Shown here in pieces: positions 27,014 through 35,939 of a DNA stretch of 64,000 bases. Below the pieces are notes generated by a model. It was not told where the DNA came from, searched no databases, and saw only the letters and a list, made by a program, of their open reading frames with translations. How positions within the stretch are numbered: position 1 is the stretch's first letter; every line of letters begins with the position of its first letter. This DNA is from Inhella crocodyli (GTDB lineage Bacteria > Pseudomonadota > Gammaproteobacteria > Burkholderiales > Burkholderiaceae_C). The position numbers and the translations under genes are program-made. The DNA is taken from contig NZ_SACM01000005.1 in NCBI RefSeq assembly GCF_004004565.1, positions 186,001 to 250,000 of the forward strand, read 5' to 3'.

Positions 27014-28282
27014 ATGCTGACCGACGCCCAAACCCGCGCCCTCGCCCACCAATTCGGCACGCCCTTGTGGGTGATGGACGCCCCCACCATCCGCCAGCGA
27101 TTGGCCAGCTTGCGGGCGTTTGACACCGTTCGCTACGCGCAAAAGGCCAACCCCAATGTGCACCTGCTGCGCCTGCTGCGCGAGGGCGGGGCCAAGGTGG
27201 ACGCCGTGAGCCGCGGCGAGGCCCTGCGCGCGTTGGCCGCCGGCTTTTCGGGCGGCAGCGCGCGCGCCGCCACCCTGGCCGAGGCGGCCGACGCCGACAT
27301 CGTCTACACCGCCGACCTGCTGGACCGCGAAACGCTCGACTTCGTCGTGGCCGAGGGCCTGGTGGTGAACTGCGGGTCGATCGACATGCTGCGCCAGCTC
27401 GGCGCGCGCGCGCCCGGCCATGCCGTGTGGCTGCGCCTGAACCCGGGCTTCGGCCACGGCCACAGCAAGAAGACCAACACCGGTGGCGAGCACAGCAAGC
27501 ACGGCATTTGGCACGCCGACCTGGCCGAGGCCTTGGCCGTGATCCAGGCCAGCGGCCTGCGCTTGGTGGGCCTGCACATGCACATCGGCTCGGGGGTGGA
27601 TTACGGCCACTTGGGCCAAGTTTGTGGTGCCATGGTGGACCTGGTGCGCCACGTGAAGGCCGCCGGGCTGGACCTGGCGGCGATCTCGGCGGGCGGGGGG
27701 CTCTCGATCCCCTACCGCGACGGCGAGCCCCGCATCGACCCGGCGCACTACTTCGGGCTCTGGGATGCCGCCCGCCGCGAGGCGCAAGAACTGCTGGGGC
27801 ACCCGCTGCACCTGGAGATCGAGCCGGGGCGCTACCTGGTGGCCGAGGCCGGGGCCTTGATCGCGGAGGTCCGGGCCGTGAAGCGCCAAGGCAGCGTGCC
27901 CTTCGTCTTGGTGGACGCCGGCTTCAACGAACTGATGCGACCGGCCATGTACGGCGCGCACCACGGCATGCACCTGGTCAGTGGCGACGGCCGTGCGTTG
28001 GCGGCGGCCGCCCCGGCGGCCGTGGCCGGCCCGCTGTGCGAAAGCGGTGACGTGTTCACCCAAGGGGCAGGCGGCGAGATCGAGCTGCGCGCCCTGCCCC
28101 AGGCCGCCGTGGGCGACTGGCTGGTGATCGAGAACACGGGCGCCTACGGCAGCTCGATGAGCAGCAACTACAACACGCGCCCCTTGATCGCCGAGGTGCT
28201 GCTGGATGGCGACGCGGTGCGCCCCATCCGCCGCCGCCAACGGGTCGAAGAACTGCTCGCCCTGGAGCTCTCGGCCGACTAA
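27014..28282 (+). CDS. lysA: Diaminopimelate decarboxylase
   Basis: 422-residue fold-type III PLP enzyme that decarboxylates meso-diaminopimelate to L-lysine. PLP lysine Lys44 in 'VRYAQKANPN'; 'HMHIGSGVDYGHL', 'AISAGGGLSIPY', 'EIEPGRYLVAEAG' (PLP phosphate and substrate binding) and 'GPLCESGDVF' with the conserved cysteine are intact. It resembles the enterobacterial LysA subtype from memory, as in 'NPGFGHGHSKKTNTGGEHSK'. The ATG at 27014 gives the best family fit; an in-frame ATG at 27002 is an alternative. Convergent with the next gene, whose stop overlaps by four bases. Regulated by the divergent LysR. Confidence 0.94.
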   Translation: MLTDAQTRALAHQFGTPLWVMDAPTIRQRLASLRAFDTVRYAQKANPNVHLLRLLREGGAKVDAVSRGEALRALAAGFSGGSARAATLAEAADADIVYTADLLDRETLDFVVAEGLVVNCGSIDMLRQLGARAPGHAVWLRLNPGFGHGHSKKTNTGGEHSKHGIWHADLAEALAVIQASGLRLVGLHMHIGSGVDYGHLGQVCGAMVDLVRHVKAAGLDLAAISAGGGLSIPYRDGEPRIDPAHYFGLWDAARREAQELLGHPLHLEIEPGRYLVAEAGALIAEVRAVKRQGSVPFVLVDAGFNELMRPAMYGAHHGMHLVSGDGRALAAAAPAAVAGPLCESGDVFTQGAGGEIELRALPQAAVGDWLVIENTGAYGSSMSSNYNTRPLIAEVLLDGDAVRPIRRRQRVEELLALELSAD

Positions 28283-29082
28283 GCGCCCAGGTAGCGGGCC
28301 TGCAAGGCCTCCCAGCGTTTGGCCTTGGCCAACTGGGCCAAGCCGCGGTTCAACGCCTGCACCACGGCGGGGAAGTCGGGACGCTGGCGTGCAACCGCCA
28401 TTTGGGTCGGTAGGCCGGAATCGAAGACAAAGGGCTGGCGCTGCAACTGCGCGCCGTAGGGCTGGTGCTGGACGAGCCAGCGCGCCGGCAGTTCGTTGCC
28501 CACCACAACCTCCACGCGCCCCGCCGCCAGCATGCGCAGTTGGCTGTGCAGGTCCACGGCGCGATCGGCCGGCCCCGTCATCGCGGCCTGCAATGCATCG
28601 GGGAACACCGCCCCCGCCATCAGGCCCAGGCGGCGCCCTTGCAGGTCCGCCAGCCGCCTCACGAGCACGCCACTGTCGCGCCGCGTGTAGAAGCCGTACC
28701 GGACCGACTCGCCATATCGCTGGCTGAAGGCCAGGTACTCGCGTCGCTCGGGGGTGTCGTGCACCCCCGTCGACAGGTCGGCTTGGCCCGCCTTCAGCAA
28801 GGCCAGCACACGGCGCCAGGGCACGTGCTCCACCCGGAGCCGGTAACCGCCGCCAAGCGCCAGGGCCTCGCGCGCCAGGTCGATGTCCATGCCCTCGCCC
28901 AAGGGGTGCTGCGGCGGCAACACGAAGGGTTCCAGGGCGGCGGTCACCATCAAGAGCTCGCGGCCGGCGGGCGCGGCGAGCGCATCGGCCAATGGGCCCA
29001 TGGCGACGCCCGTCGCCGTGGCCCACACGGCGCGACGGCAGCAGGCGAACGAGGAGAGGATGGGGGTGACGGGTCGGGCCAC
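28279..29082 (-). CDS. Periplasmic solute-binding protein, family 3 type
   Basis: About 267 residues with the fold of amino-acid-type solute-binding proteins: lobe-one strand 'EGMDIDLAREALAL', 'VLALLKAGQADLSTGVHDT' and 'REYLAFSQRYGESVRYGFY' are typical. The N-terminus from the GTG at 29082 gives basic residues and then a hydrophobic, Ala-rich stretch ending near 'DALAAPAG', consistent with export. The start is uncertain, since an upstream ATG in frame exists. No permease or ATPase gene is nearby, so it may be an orphan sensor or binding protein. Last gene of the leftward ppk1-sixA run. Confidence 0.78.
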   Translation of the reverse strand: MARPVTPILSSFACCRRAVWATATGVAMGPLADALAAPAGRELLMVTAALEPFVLPPQHPLGEGMDIDLAREALALGGGYRLRVEHVPWRRVLALLKAGQADLSTGVHDTPERREYLAFSQRYGESVRYGFYTRRDSGVLVRRLADLQGRRLGLMAGAVFPDALQAAMTGPADRAVDLHSQLRMLAAGRVEVVVGNELPARWLVQHQPYGAQLQRQPFVFDSGLPTQMAVARQRPDFPAVVQALNRGLAQLAKAKRWEALQARYLGA

Positions 29083-29116
29083 AGCCCCGGATGGTGCGTC
29101 AGGCGCCGGCGCTTGC

Positions 29117-29578
29117 CTAGAGGAGGTCGGGACCTTGCACCGCCCGCAACAGGACTTGTTGCACACCTTGGCGCCGCCGCGAACTCAACCACCACACCGC
29201 GCCCTTCTTGACCGTCCAGGGCAAGGGGGCGCCACACAGCAATTGCGCCGCCAACTGCCCCAGGGCCGGTTGGTGCCCCACCACCAGCACGGGCGCCACG
29301 GCGTCGGGCCAGCCCATCAGGGGCAGCCAATCGGCCGGATCGGCCTGCGGCGCCAGCTCGGGCAGCACCTTGTAGGGACGCTCCAGGGCGTCGGCCGTGG
29401 CGCGCGTTCTCACGGCGGGGCTGACCCACACGCGGGTCGTGTCGGGCAGGCGCTGTTGCAGCCACAGGCCCATGCGCCGGGCCTGCCGTTCGCCCGCGGC
29501 CGTCAAGCGGCGGTCGAGGTCGTCCTGGCCGTCCGCCAGCACCTGGGCTTCGGCGTGGCGCCACAAGATCAAGTCCAC
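29117..29578 (-). CDS. sixA: Phosphohistidine phosphatase SixA
   Basis: 153-residue histidine-phosphatase-superfamily protein. The 'RHAEA' catalytic motif lies at the N-terminus ('LILWRHAEAQ'), 'LTAAGERQARRMG' and 'SPAVRTRATAD' follow, and the second histidine is in 'VVGHQPAL'. This is the SixA pattern, a phosphohistidine phosphatase acting on phosphorelay or PTS proteins. The GTG at 29578 is chosen because it puts the RHG motif at residue 8, as in SixA. It starts 10 bases after ppk1; pairing with ppk1 is common in betaproteobacteria. Confidence 0.88.
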   Translation of the reverse strand: MDLILWRHAEAQVLADGQDDLDRRLTAAGERQARRMGLWLQQRLPDTTRVWVSPAVRTRATADALERPYKVLPELAPQADPADWLPLMGWPDAVAPVLVVGHQPALGQLAAQLLCGAPLPWTVKKGAVWWLSSRRRQGVQQVLLRAVQGPDLL

Positions 29579-29588
29579 CGTCCGCCCC

Positions 29589-31646
29589 TCAGTCCACCCG
29601 GTACAACTCGGCCAGTGCCGCTTGCGCACACGGGCCGTCGGTGCCCACGCGCTGGTAGCCGCCAGCGGCATCCAGAACCCAGGCATCGCGCCCGTCCAGC
29701 AAGTAGGGCACCAAGGCCTCGTCCAGCACCCGTTGGCGCATCTTGGGGTCGTTGACCGGCCACGCCAATTCGATCCGACCCAGCATGTTGCGGCTCATCC
29801 AATCGGCACTCGACAGGTACAAGGCCTCGTCACGCTCGCTTTCACCCCAAGCGAAGTACAGCACCCGCGTGTGCTCCAGGAACCGTCCCACCACCGAGCG
29901 AACGCGCACCTTGTCACTCACGCCTGGAATACCCGGCGCCAAGCGGCAGGCCCCACGCACGATGAGGTCCACTTCGGCGCCTGCCTGCCCACAAGCCAGC
30001 AAGGCGTCGATCAGCACCAAGTCGGTCAGCGCATTGACCTTCACCACCACCCGCGCCCGCCGACCGGCCAGGGCCGCCTGGCGCACCCGCTCCAGCTCGG
30101 CCAACCAGCGGCTTTGCATGGCAAAGGGCGCCAGCACGAGCTGGTGCAGGCGGCGCATGTGGGCCGTCGAGGCGAGCAGGCCGAACACCGCGTCGGCATC
30201 GGCGGTCAGGGCCGGGTCGGCAGTCAGCAGACCCAAGTCGGTGTACAGGCGCGCCGTGCGCGGGTTGTAGTTGCCCGTGCCCAGGTGCAGGTAGCGACGC
30301 AGGATGCGCCCGCCCTTGCGCGTCTCGCGACGGGTCACCAGCAGCAGCTTGGCGTGGGTCTTCAGGCCCACGATGCCGTAAACCACCTGCGCGCCCGCGG
30401 CCTCCAGCTTCTCCGCCCAGTTGACGTTCGCCTCCTCGTCGAACCTGGCCTTGAGCTCCACCACCACCAGCACCTCTTTGCCGCGCCGCGCGGCCTCCAG
30501 CAGCAACTCCATCAGTTCGCTGCGGGCCCCCGTGCGGTAGACGGTTTGCTTGATGGCCAGCACCTCGGGGTCGTTCACCGCCTCGCGCAGCAGCTCGATC
30601 ACCGGCTCGAAGCTCTCGAACGGGTGGTGCAGCAGCACGTCGCGATCGCGCAGCCGCTGAAAAATCGATTTGCCCCGGGGCAAGCGCCCTTGCGGCCATG
30701 CCGGTTCGTGGGGCGCAAAGCGCAGCGCCGGCGCCTCCACCTGGTCGATCAACTCGTTCAGGCGCACCAGGTTCACCGGGCCGTTCACGCGGTACAGGGC
30801 CGCGGGCGGCAGCTGGAACTGCGTGAGCAGCAACTGCGCCAGGTCCTCCGGGCAGGTGTGCACGACCTCCAGGCGCACCGCCCGGCCGAAGTGCCGCGTG
30901 CTCAGGCGCGAACGCATGGCGTGGCGCAGGTTGGCGACCTCTTCCTCGTCGACGTCGATGTCGGAGTCGCGCGTGACGCGGAACTGCGAGAACGACACCA
31001 CCTCGCGCCCCGGAAACAGCTCCCCCAGGTGCGCCCGGATGACGCTGGTCAGCAGCACGAAGGCCTGCTCGCCGGGGGCGACCTGGGCCGGCAGCTTGAT
31101 GACCCGCGGCAGCACCCGCGGCACGCGCACGATGGCGATGGGGTTGGCCCGGCCGAGGGCGTCGTCGCCGGCGAGCTTGACGATGAAATGCAGGGCCTTG
31201 TTCGCCGCCTGCGGAAACGGGTGGGCGGGGTCCAGGCTCACCGGCACCAGCAGCGGCCGGACCTCGCGGTCGAAGAAGCGCGACACCCAGGCCCGCTGCG
31301 CCGCGTTGCGCGCCGCGTGGTGGCGGATGTGGATTCCGCGCTGGGCCAGCGCCGGCATGAGTTGGTCGTTGAAGACGGCGTACTGCTCGTCGATCAGCGC
31401 GTGGGCGGCCGCGCCCACGCGCTCGATGTCTTGCGCCACCCCTGCGCGCGCCTTGTCACGCACGCTGTCCAACAAGTCGGAAAAGCGAACCTCGAAGAAC
31501 TCGTCCAAATTGCTGGACACGATGCACACATAGCGCAGGCGTTCGAGCAAGGGCACGTCGGCGCGCTCCGCCTGAGCCAGCACGCGGCGGTTGAACTCCA
31601 GGATGGCTTGCTCGCGGTCGAGCAACACGGGGGCGGGACGGGGCAT
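29589..31646 (-). CDS. ppk1: Polyphosphate kinase 1
   Basis: 685-residue PPK1, which reversibly polymerises the gamma-phosphate of ATP into polyphosphate. N domain ('FNRRVLAQAERADVPLLERL'), middle head domain, and two phospholipase-D-like catalytic domains. The autophosphorylated histidine and partner are His431 in 'LKTHAKLLLVTRR' and His454 in 'YLHLGTGNYNPRTA'; 'KQTVYRTGARSELMELL' is the usual catalytic-core motif. Length fits the family. First gene of ppk1-sixA-solute-binding protein. A PhoB-box-like sequence lies 24-41 bases before its start, so phosphate-starvation control is likely. Confidence 0.96.
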   Translation of the reverse strand: MPRPAPVLLDREQAILEFNRRVLAQAERADVPLLERLRYVCIVSSNLDEFFEVRFSDLLDSVRDKARAGVAQDIERVGAAAHALIDEQYAVFNDQLMPALAQRGIHIRHHAARNAAQRAWVSRFFDREVRPLLVPVSLDPAHPFPQAANKALHFIVKLAGDDALGRANPIAIVRVPRVLPRVIKLPAQVAPGEQAFVLLTSVIRAHLGELFPGREVVSFSQFRVTRDSDIDVDEEEVANLRHAMRSRLSTRHFGRAVRLEVVHTCPEDLAQLLLTQFQLPPAALYRVNGPVNLVRLNELIDQVEAPALRFAPHEPAWPQGRLPRGKSIFQRLRDRDVLLHHPFESFEPVIELLREAVNDPEVLAIKQTVYRTGARSELMELLLEAARRGKEVLVVVELKARFDEEANVNWAEKLEAAGAQVVYGIVGLKTHAKLLLVTRRETRKGGRILRRYLHLGTGNYNPRTARLYTDLGLLTADPALTADADAVFGLLASTAHMRRLHQLVLAPFAMQSRWLAELERVRQAALAGRRARVVVKVNALTDLVLIDALLACGQAGAEVDLIVRGACRLAPGIPGVSDKVRVRSVVGRFLEHTRVLYFAWGESERDEALYLSSADWMSRNMLGRIELAWPVNDPKMRQRVLDEALVPYLLDGRDAWVLDAAGGYQRVGTDGPCAQAALAELYRVD

Positions 31647-31669
31647 CGTCCGATTATGGAAAGCCGGCC

Positions 31670-31687
31670 GTGACAGCGCCGTGACAA
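31670..31687 (-). promoter_or_regulatory. Probable PhoB box upstream of ppk1
   Basis: Leftward strand reads TTGTCAC-GGCG-CTGTCAC: two seven-base direct repeats spaced eleven bases apart, nearly identical to the PhoB-box consensus CTGTCAT-N4-CTGTCAC. It sits 24 bases upstream of the ppk1 ATG, where PhoB would replace the -35 element. Inference from motif and position. Confidence 0.7.
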
Positions 31688-31715
31688 CCCGCGCGCTCCG
31701 GATAATCGCGCCGCC

Positions 31716-32609
31716 ATGCACGTGCTGATCACCGACGCCGGTCCCCTCGAAGGGCTGGCCCTGCCCCCCGCCCTGCCCCACCTCCAGCGCCTGCTTCGCC
31801 ACGGTCAGGAGGTGGCCGTGCACGGCGGCGAGGCCACCGACCCGCACACCCCGGCCGAGCGCGTGCTGGGGGCGCTGCGCGGTCACGGCCCGAGCGAGGC
31901 CCTGCCCACCGCAGCCTGGGCCCTGGCCGCCCATGGCATCGAGCCTGGCACGCTGCCCTGGGCCCTGGTCACGCCCCTGCACGTGCAACTGGACGCCCAC
32001 CAGGCCTTGGCCCTGTCGCCCGAGCAGTTGCGCCTGCGTGACGACGAGGCCGACGCCCTTTGGCAAACGGTGGCCCCCTTGTTCCCGACGACCGAGGGGT
32101 GGCAGGTGCACCGCCTCGGCAGCACCGCCTGGATGCTCGGCCACGAGAGCCTGGCCGACTGGCAGGCGCCCAGCCTGGACCGCGTCAGCCTGCGCACGCT
32201 CGACGCCTGGCTGCCGGCGCACCGTGGCCTGCGTCGCTTGCAGAACGAGATCCAAATGCTGTGGCACGAGCACCCCGTCAACACCGCCCGCGAGGCCCGC
32301 GGGGCCCTGACCGTCAACTCGGTGTGGATCAGCGGTTGCGGTGTGCAGCACGGCACGGCGCCCGAAGTGGTCGTCAACACCTGGCTGCGCGAGCCCGCGA
32401 TGACCGTCGACCTGGCCCAATGGCAGCGGGCCTGGCAGCGGCTGGACGAGGAGATCGTGGCCCCCATCCTGGCCGATGGCGGCCGGCTGACGCTGGCGGG
32501 CGAGACCTGGGCCCGCACCTGGACCCCGGCCCCCGTGCCCTGGTGGCGGCGGTGGCCCGCGCGCCAGTGCACGATGGCCGAGGTGCAGCAAAGGCTGAAC
32601 GCCCTGTGA
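31716..32609 (+). CDS. RpfE-type / phosphoglycerate-mutase-like conserved protein
   Basis: 297-residue conserved protein found upstream of recJ in many beta- and gammaproteobacteria and labelled RpfE-type regulatory protein or predicted phosphoglycerate mutase (AP superfamily). Its conserved core is visible: 'LRRLQNEIQMLWHEHPVNTA' then 'LTVNSVWISGCG'. There is no signal peptide or membrane segment. The true function is not established. Its stop overlaps the recJ GTG start (GTGA), so the two are coupled. Divergent from ppk1 over 69 bases. Confidence 0.72.
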   Translation: MHVLITDAGPLEGLALPPALPHLQRLLRHGQEVAVHGGEATDPHTPAERVLGALRGHGPSEALPTAAWALAAHGIEPGTLPWALVTPLHVQLDAHQALALSPEQLRLRDDEADALWQTVAPLFPTTEGWQVHRLGSTAWMLGHESLADWQAPSLDRVSLRTLDAWLPAHRGLRRLQNEIQMLWHEHPVNTAREARGALTVNSVWISGCGVQHGTAPEVVVNTWLREPAMTVDLAQWQRAWQRLDEEIVAPILADGGRLTLAGETWARTWTPAPVPWWRRWPARQCTMAEVQQRLNAL

Positions 32610-34345
32610 CGCCGCACGCCGCCGCTCCGCGGGTGCTGCCCCGCGACTGCCCGCCGCGCGCCGCCTGGGCCTTGGAAGAACAAGGCCTGGACCCGCTGCG
32701 CGCACGCCTGTTCGCCGCCCGTGGCGTTCGCTCGCGCGACGAGTTGGACCCCGACCTCGCCCAACTGGCGCCCCCGGGCTTGCTGCGCGGCGCCGCCGAG
32801 GCCGCGCGGCTGCTGGCCGACGCGATCGCGGCGGGTCGGCGCCTGTGCGTCGTGGCCGACTACGACTGCGATGGCGCCACCGCCTGTGCGCTGCTGCTGC
32901 GCGGCTTGGTGCTGCTGGGCGCGGCACCCGCCCAGGTCGACTACGTCGTGCCCGACCGCGCGGTGCACGGCTACGGCCTCACGCCCGCGATCGTCGACTT
33001 GGCGCTGGCGGTGGGGGCAGAGCTGCTCATCACCGTGGACAACGGCATCGCCAGCCTCGAGGGCGTGGCCCACGCCAAGGCCGCCGGCTTGACCGTGGTG
33101 GTGACCGACCACCACCTGTGCGCCCAAGACGACGCCGGCACCGTGCTCCTGCCCGCGGCCGACGCCATCGTCAACCCCAACCAACCTGGCTGCGACTTTC
33201 CGAGCAAGGCCCTGGCGGGCGTGGGCGTGGCTTTCTACCTGCTGCTGGCGCTGCGGGCCGAGCTGCGCGCGCGTGGGACCTTCGCCACCCAACCCCGTCT
33301 GGACGGGCTGCTCGACCTGGTCGCCCTGGGCACGGTGGCCGACGTCGTGGCGCTCGATGCCAACAACCGGCGTTTGGTGGCCCAGGGGCTCAAGCGCATC
33401 CGGGCCGGGCAGATGCAGCACGGCGTTCGCGCGCTGTTCCAGGTGGCGGGCCGTGACGCCCGGCGGGCCAGCAGCCAGGACTTCGGCTTTGCGCTCGGTC
33501 CGCGCATCAACGCAGCGGGGCGCTTGGCCGACATGCGCCTGGGCATCGAATGCTTGCGCACCGACGACCCGGCGCGGGCGCTGGCCATCGCACAGCAATT
33601 GGACGGCATCAACCGCGAGCGCCGCGCCGTCGAGGCGGACATGAAAGCGGTCAGCGAGGACCTGCTGCTGAGCAAAATGCCCCAGGGCGAGCCCCCGCCC
33701 GCCGTGGTGCTGTTCGACGAGGCCTTTCACGAAGGCGTGGTGGGCATCGTCGCCGGCCGCGTGAAAGAGGCCCTGCACCGGCCCACCTTTGTGTTTGCCC
33801 GGGGCGCCGACGGGCGCCTGAAGGGGTCCGGACGCTCCATCCCGGGCCTGCACCTGCGCGACGCGCTCGACCTGCTGGCCAAGCGCTGCCCGGGCCTCTT
33901 GGCCAAGTTCGGCGGCCATGCCATGGCGGCCGGCTGCACCTTGGCCAGCGACGACGTGGCCGCCTTTGACGCGGCGCTGCAAACCATCGCCCGCGACGGC
34001 TTGGCCCCTGAGCAGTTGAGCCGCGTGCTGCGCCACGACGGCTCGCTCAGCGGTCCCATGCTCAGCCTGCAGCAAGCCCAGGCGCTGGCGGACGAGGTTT
34101 GGGGCCAGGCCTTCGAGCCCCCGCTCTTCGTGGACGAATTCGAGGTGCTGCAACAACGGCTGGTGGGCAGCGGCCACCTGAAACTGCGCTTGCAGCACAG
34201 CAGCGGCGTGCAGGCCGACGCCATTTGGTTCCGACGGACCGACACCCTGGCCGACCATCGCGTCCGCCTGGCTTACCGCTTGGACGCTGACACCTACCAG
34301 GGACAGGCGCGCCTGCAACTCTTGGTCGAAGCCCTGGCAGGTTGA
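32606..34345 (+). CDS. recJ: Single-stranded-DNA exonuclease RecJ
   Basis: 579-residue 5'-3' ssDNA exonuclease of the DHH superfamily, acting in RecF-pathway recombination and mismatch repair. Motif I 'VVADYDCDGATAC' (Asp85, Asp87, Asp89), motif III 'VTDHH' with Asp168-His169-His170, then DHHA1 elements 'GPRINAAGRLADMRLG', 'GSGRSIPGLHLRDAL' and 'KFGGHAMAAG'. Length equals E. coli RecJ. The GTG at 32606 is chosen because it overlaps the upstream stop and gives the usual short leader before 'LPRDCPPRAAWAL'. Confidence 0.95.
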   Translation: MTPHAAAPRVLPRDCPPRAAWALEEQGLDPLRARLFAARGVRSRDELDPDLAQLAPPGLLRGAAEAARLLADAIAAGRRLCVVADYDCDGATACALLLRGLVLLGAAPAQVDYVVPDRAVHGYGLTPAIVDLALAVGAELLITVDNGIASLEGVAHAKAAGLTVVVTDHHLCAQDDAGTVLLPAADAIVNPNQPGCDFPSKALAGVGVAFYLLLALRAELRARGTFATQPRLDGLLDLVALGTVADVVALDANNRRLVAQGLKRIRAGQMQHGVRALFQVAGRDARRASSQDFGFALGPRINAAGRLADMRLGIECLRTDDPARALAIAQQLDGINRERRAVEADMKAVSEDLLLSKMPQGEPPPAVVLFDEAFHEGVVGIVAGRVKEALHRPTFVFARGADGRLKGSGRSIPGLHLRDALDLLAKRCPGLLAKFGGHAMAAGCTLASDDVAAFDAALQTIARDGLAPEQLSRVLRHDGSLSGPMLSLQQAQALADEVWGQAFEPPLFVDEFEVLQQRLVGSGHLKLRLQHSSGVQADAIWFRRTDTLADHRVRLAYRLDADTYQGQARLQLLVEALAG

Positions 34346-34364
34346 GCCCGGCCGGCCGCCGACC

Positions 34365-35939
34365 TCACTTGGGCGGCAGGGTGATCCAGGCGACCTCCAG
34401 CCAATTGTCGGGACGGTGCACGGCCTTCACCCCGGCGCGGGTGGCCCAAGGGATCACCTGTCGGTGCAGGGGGATGGTGTGCACTTGCTGGCGGTACTCC
34501 GTCAGCGCTGCGCGGATCAGGGCCTCCCGCTTCTTGGGATCGGCCTCGACCGTGCTCTGCGCCGCCAAGGCGTCGAACTTGTCGTTGGCCACCATGCCGA
34601 AGTTGTAGGCCCCCGTGCCGTCGACCTTGTTCAAGGTGCGGTAGACGGGCGTGAGGATGGTCTCGGCGTCGGTGACCGCCCCCCCCCAGCCGTACAGGTA
34701 CAGGCTCGTGTCGAACTTCTCCAACTTGGGGAACAGCAGGGCCCGGGGCTGGGCCATGACCCGGACCTTGACCTTGAGTTGGGCCCACATCTGCGCCAGC
34801 GCGATGCAGATTTCTTCGTCGTTGACGTAGCGGTTGTTCGGGCAGTCCAGGGTGACCTCGAAGCCCTCGGGGTAGCCGGCCTCGGCCATCAGCCGGCGGG
34901 CGCTGGCCAGGTCGTAGGGCAGGCGCGTCTCCAGCGATGGGTCGCTGAAGGCCCCCAGGGGCGAGGGCGTCACCCCCCCGGTGGGCTGCGACAGGCCAGT
35001 CATGATCTTGGCCTTGATGCCCTCGATGTCGATGGCCTGGTACAGCGCCTGGCGGACGCGCAGGTCCTTGAAGGGGTTCTTGTCGCCGGGCACCTTGCCA
35101 TAGAGCAGCTTGTCGCGCGACTGGTCCATGCCGATGAAGATCAGCCGGTTTTCCAGGCCCTCGATGACCTGCAGGTGCTTGACCTGGCGCAGCCGGGGGA
35201 TGTCGCGGGGGGCCGGGTCCACCACCAAGTCGACCTCGCCGCTCATCAGCGCCGCCAGGCGGGTGGCGTCGTTGCCGATGGGCGTGAACACGATCTCCTG
35301 GACGTTGCCCTCGAACTGGCCCCACCACGCCGGGTTTCGCTTGTAGACCGACTTGATGCCAGGCTGCCGGCTCACGAGCATGTAGGGGCCGGTGCCGTTG
35401 GCGTTCAGCGAGGCGTGGCTTTCTTCTTTGTTCTTGAAGTCCTGCGGCTTGGTGACGCGGTGCTTCTCGCTCCAGGCCTTGTTCATGATCCACAGCAGGT
35501 CCAGGTGCTGCAAGAAGACGGGGTTGGGCCGATCGAGCTTGAACTCCAAGGTCTTGGCGTCGACCTTGCGGGGCGTGCCGACGGCGTTGGCGTACTGGCG
35601 CAGGTTGGAGCTCGGCTCTTTGCCCCGCTGGATGGAGAAGATCACGTCCTCGACCGTCAGCGGCGCCCCATCGTGAAACTTCACCCCCTGGCGCAAGGTG
35701 AAGCGCCAGGTCAAGGGGTCGGGGTTGCTCCACGAGGTGGCGAGGCCGGGGCCGATGGCCATGCCCTTGTCGCGGCGCACGAGCTTCTCGTAGACCTGGC
35801 CGTTGACCATGTTGGTCACGATGTCGTTTTGCGAGTGGGGGTCGGCGGTTTGGAAATCGCCTTGGCTGGCCCAGCGCAGGGTCTGGGCGTGCAGCACCCC
35901 GGCCGCCAGCGCAGCCGCCACACCAACTAGCCATTTCAT
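34365..35939 (-). CDS. ABC-type peptide/nickel solute-binding protein (family 5, DppA-like)
   Basis: 524-residue periplasmic binding protein of the dipeptide/oligopeptide/nickel group. Sec signal peptide of about 18 residues ('MKWLVGVAAALAAGVLHA'), then 'LRWASQGDFQTADPHSQND' and 'FTLRQGVKFHDGAPLTVEDV', the hallmark of the family, and 'LRVRQALYQAIDIEGI'. No permease or ATPase genes adjoin it. Its start overlaps the stop of the HD-GYP gene by four bases (ATGA), an unusual partner. Probably binds peptides; the ligand is unknown. Confidence 0.9.
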   Translation of the reverse strand: MKWLVGVAAALAAGVLHAQTLRWASQGDFQTADPHSQNDIVTNMVNGQVYEKLVRRDKGMAIGPGLATSWSNPDPLTWRFTLRQGVKFHDGAPLTVEDVIFSIQRGKEPSSNLRQYANAVGTPRKVDAKTLEFKLDRPNPVFLQHLDLLWIMNKAWSEKHRVTKPQDFKNKEESHASLNANGTGPYMLVSRQPGIKSVYKRNPAWWGQFEGNVQEIVFTPIGNDATRLAALMSGEVDLVVDPAPRDIPRLRQVKHLQVIEGLENRLIFIGMDQSRDKLLYGKVPGDKNPFKDLRVRQALYQAIDIEGIKAKIMTGLSQPTGGVTPSPLGAFSDPSLETRLPYDLASARRLMAEAGYPEGFEVTLDCPNNRYVNDEEICIALAQMWAQLKVKVRVMAQPRALLFPKLEKFDTSLYLYGWGGAVTDAETILTPVYRTLNKVDGTGAYNFGMVANDKFDALAAQSTVEADPKKREALIRAALTEYRQQVHTIPLHRQVIPWATRAGVKAVHRPDNWLEVAWITLPPK

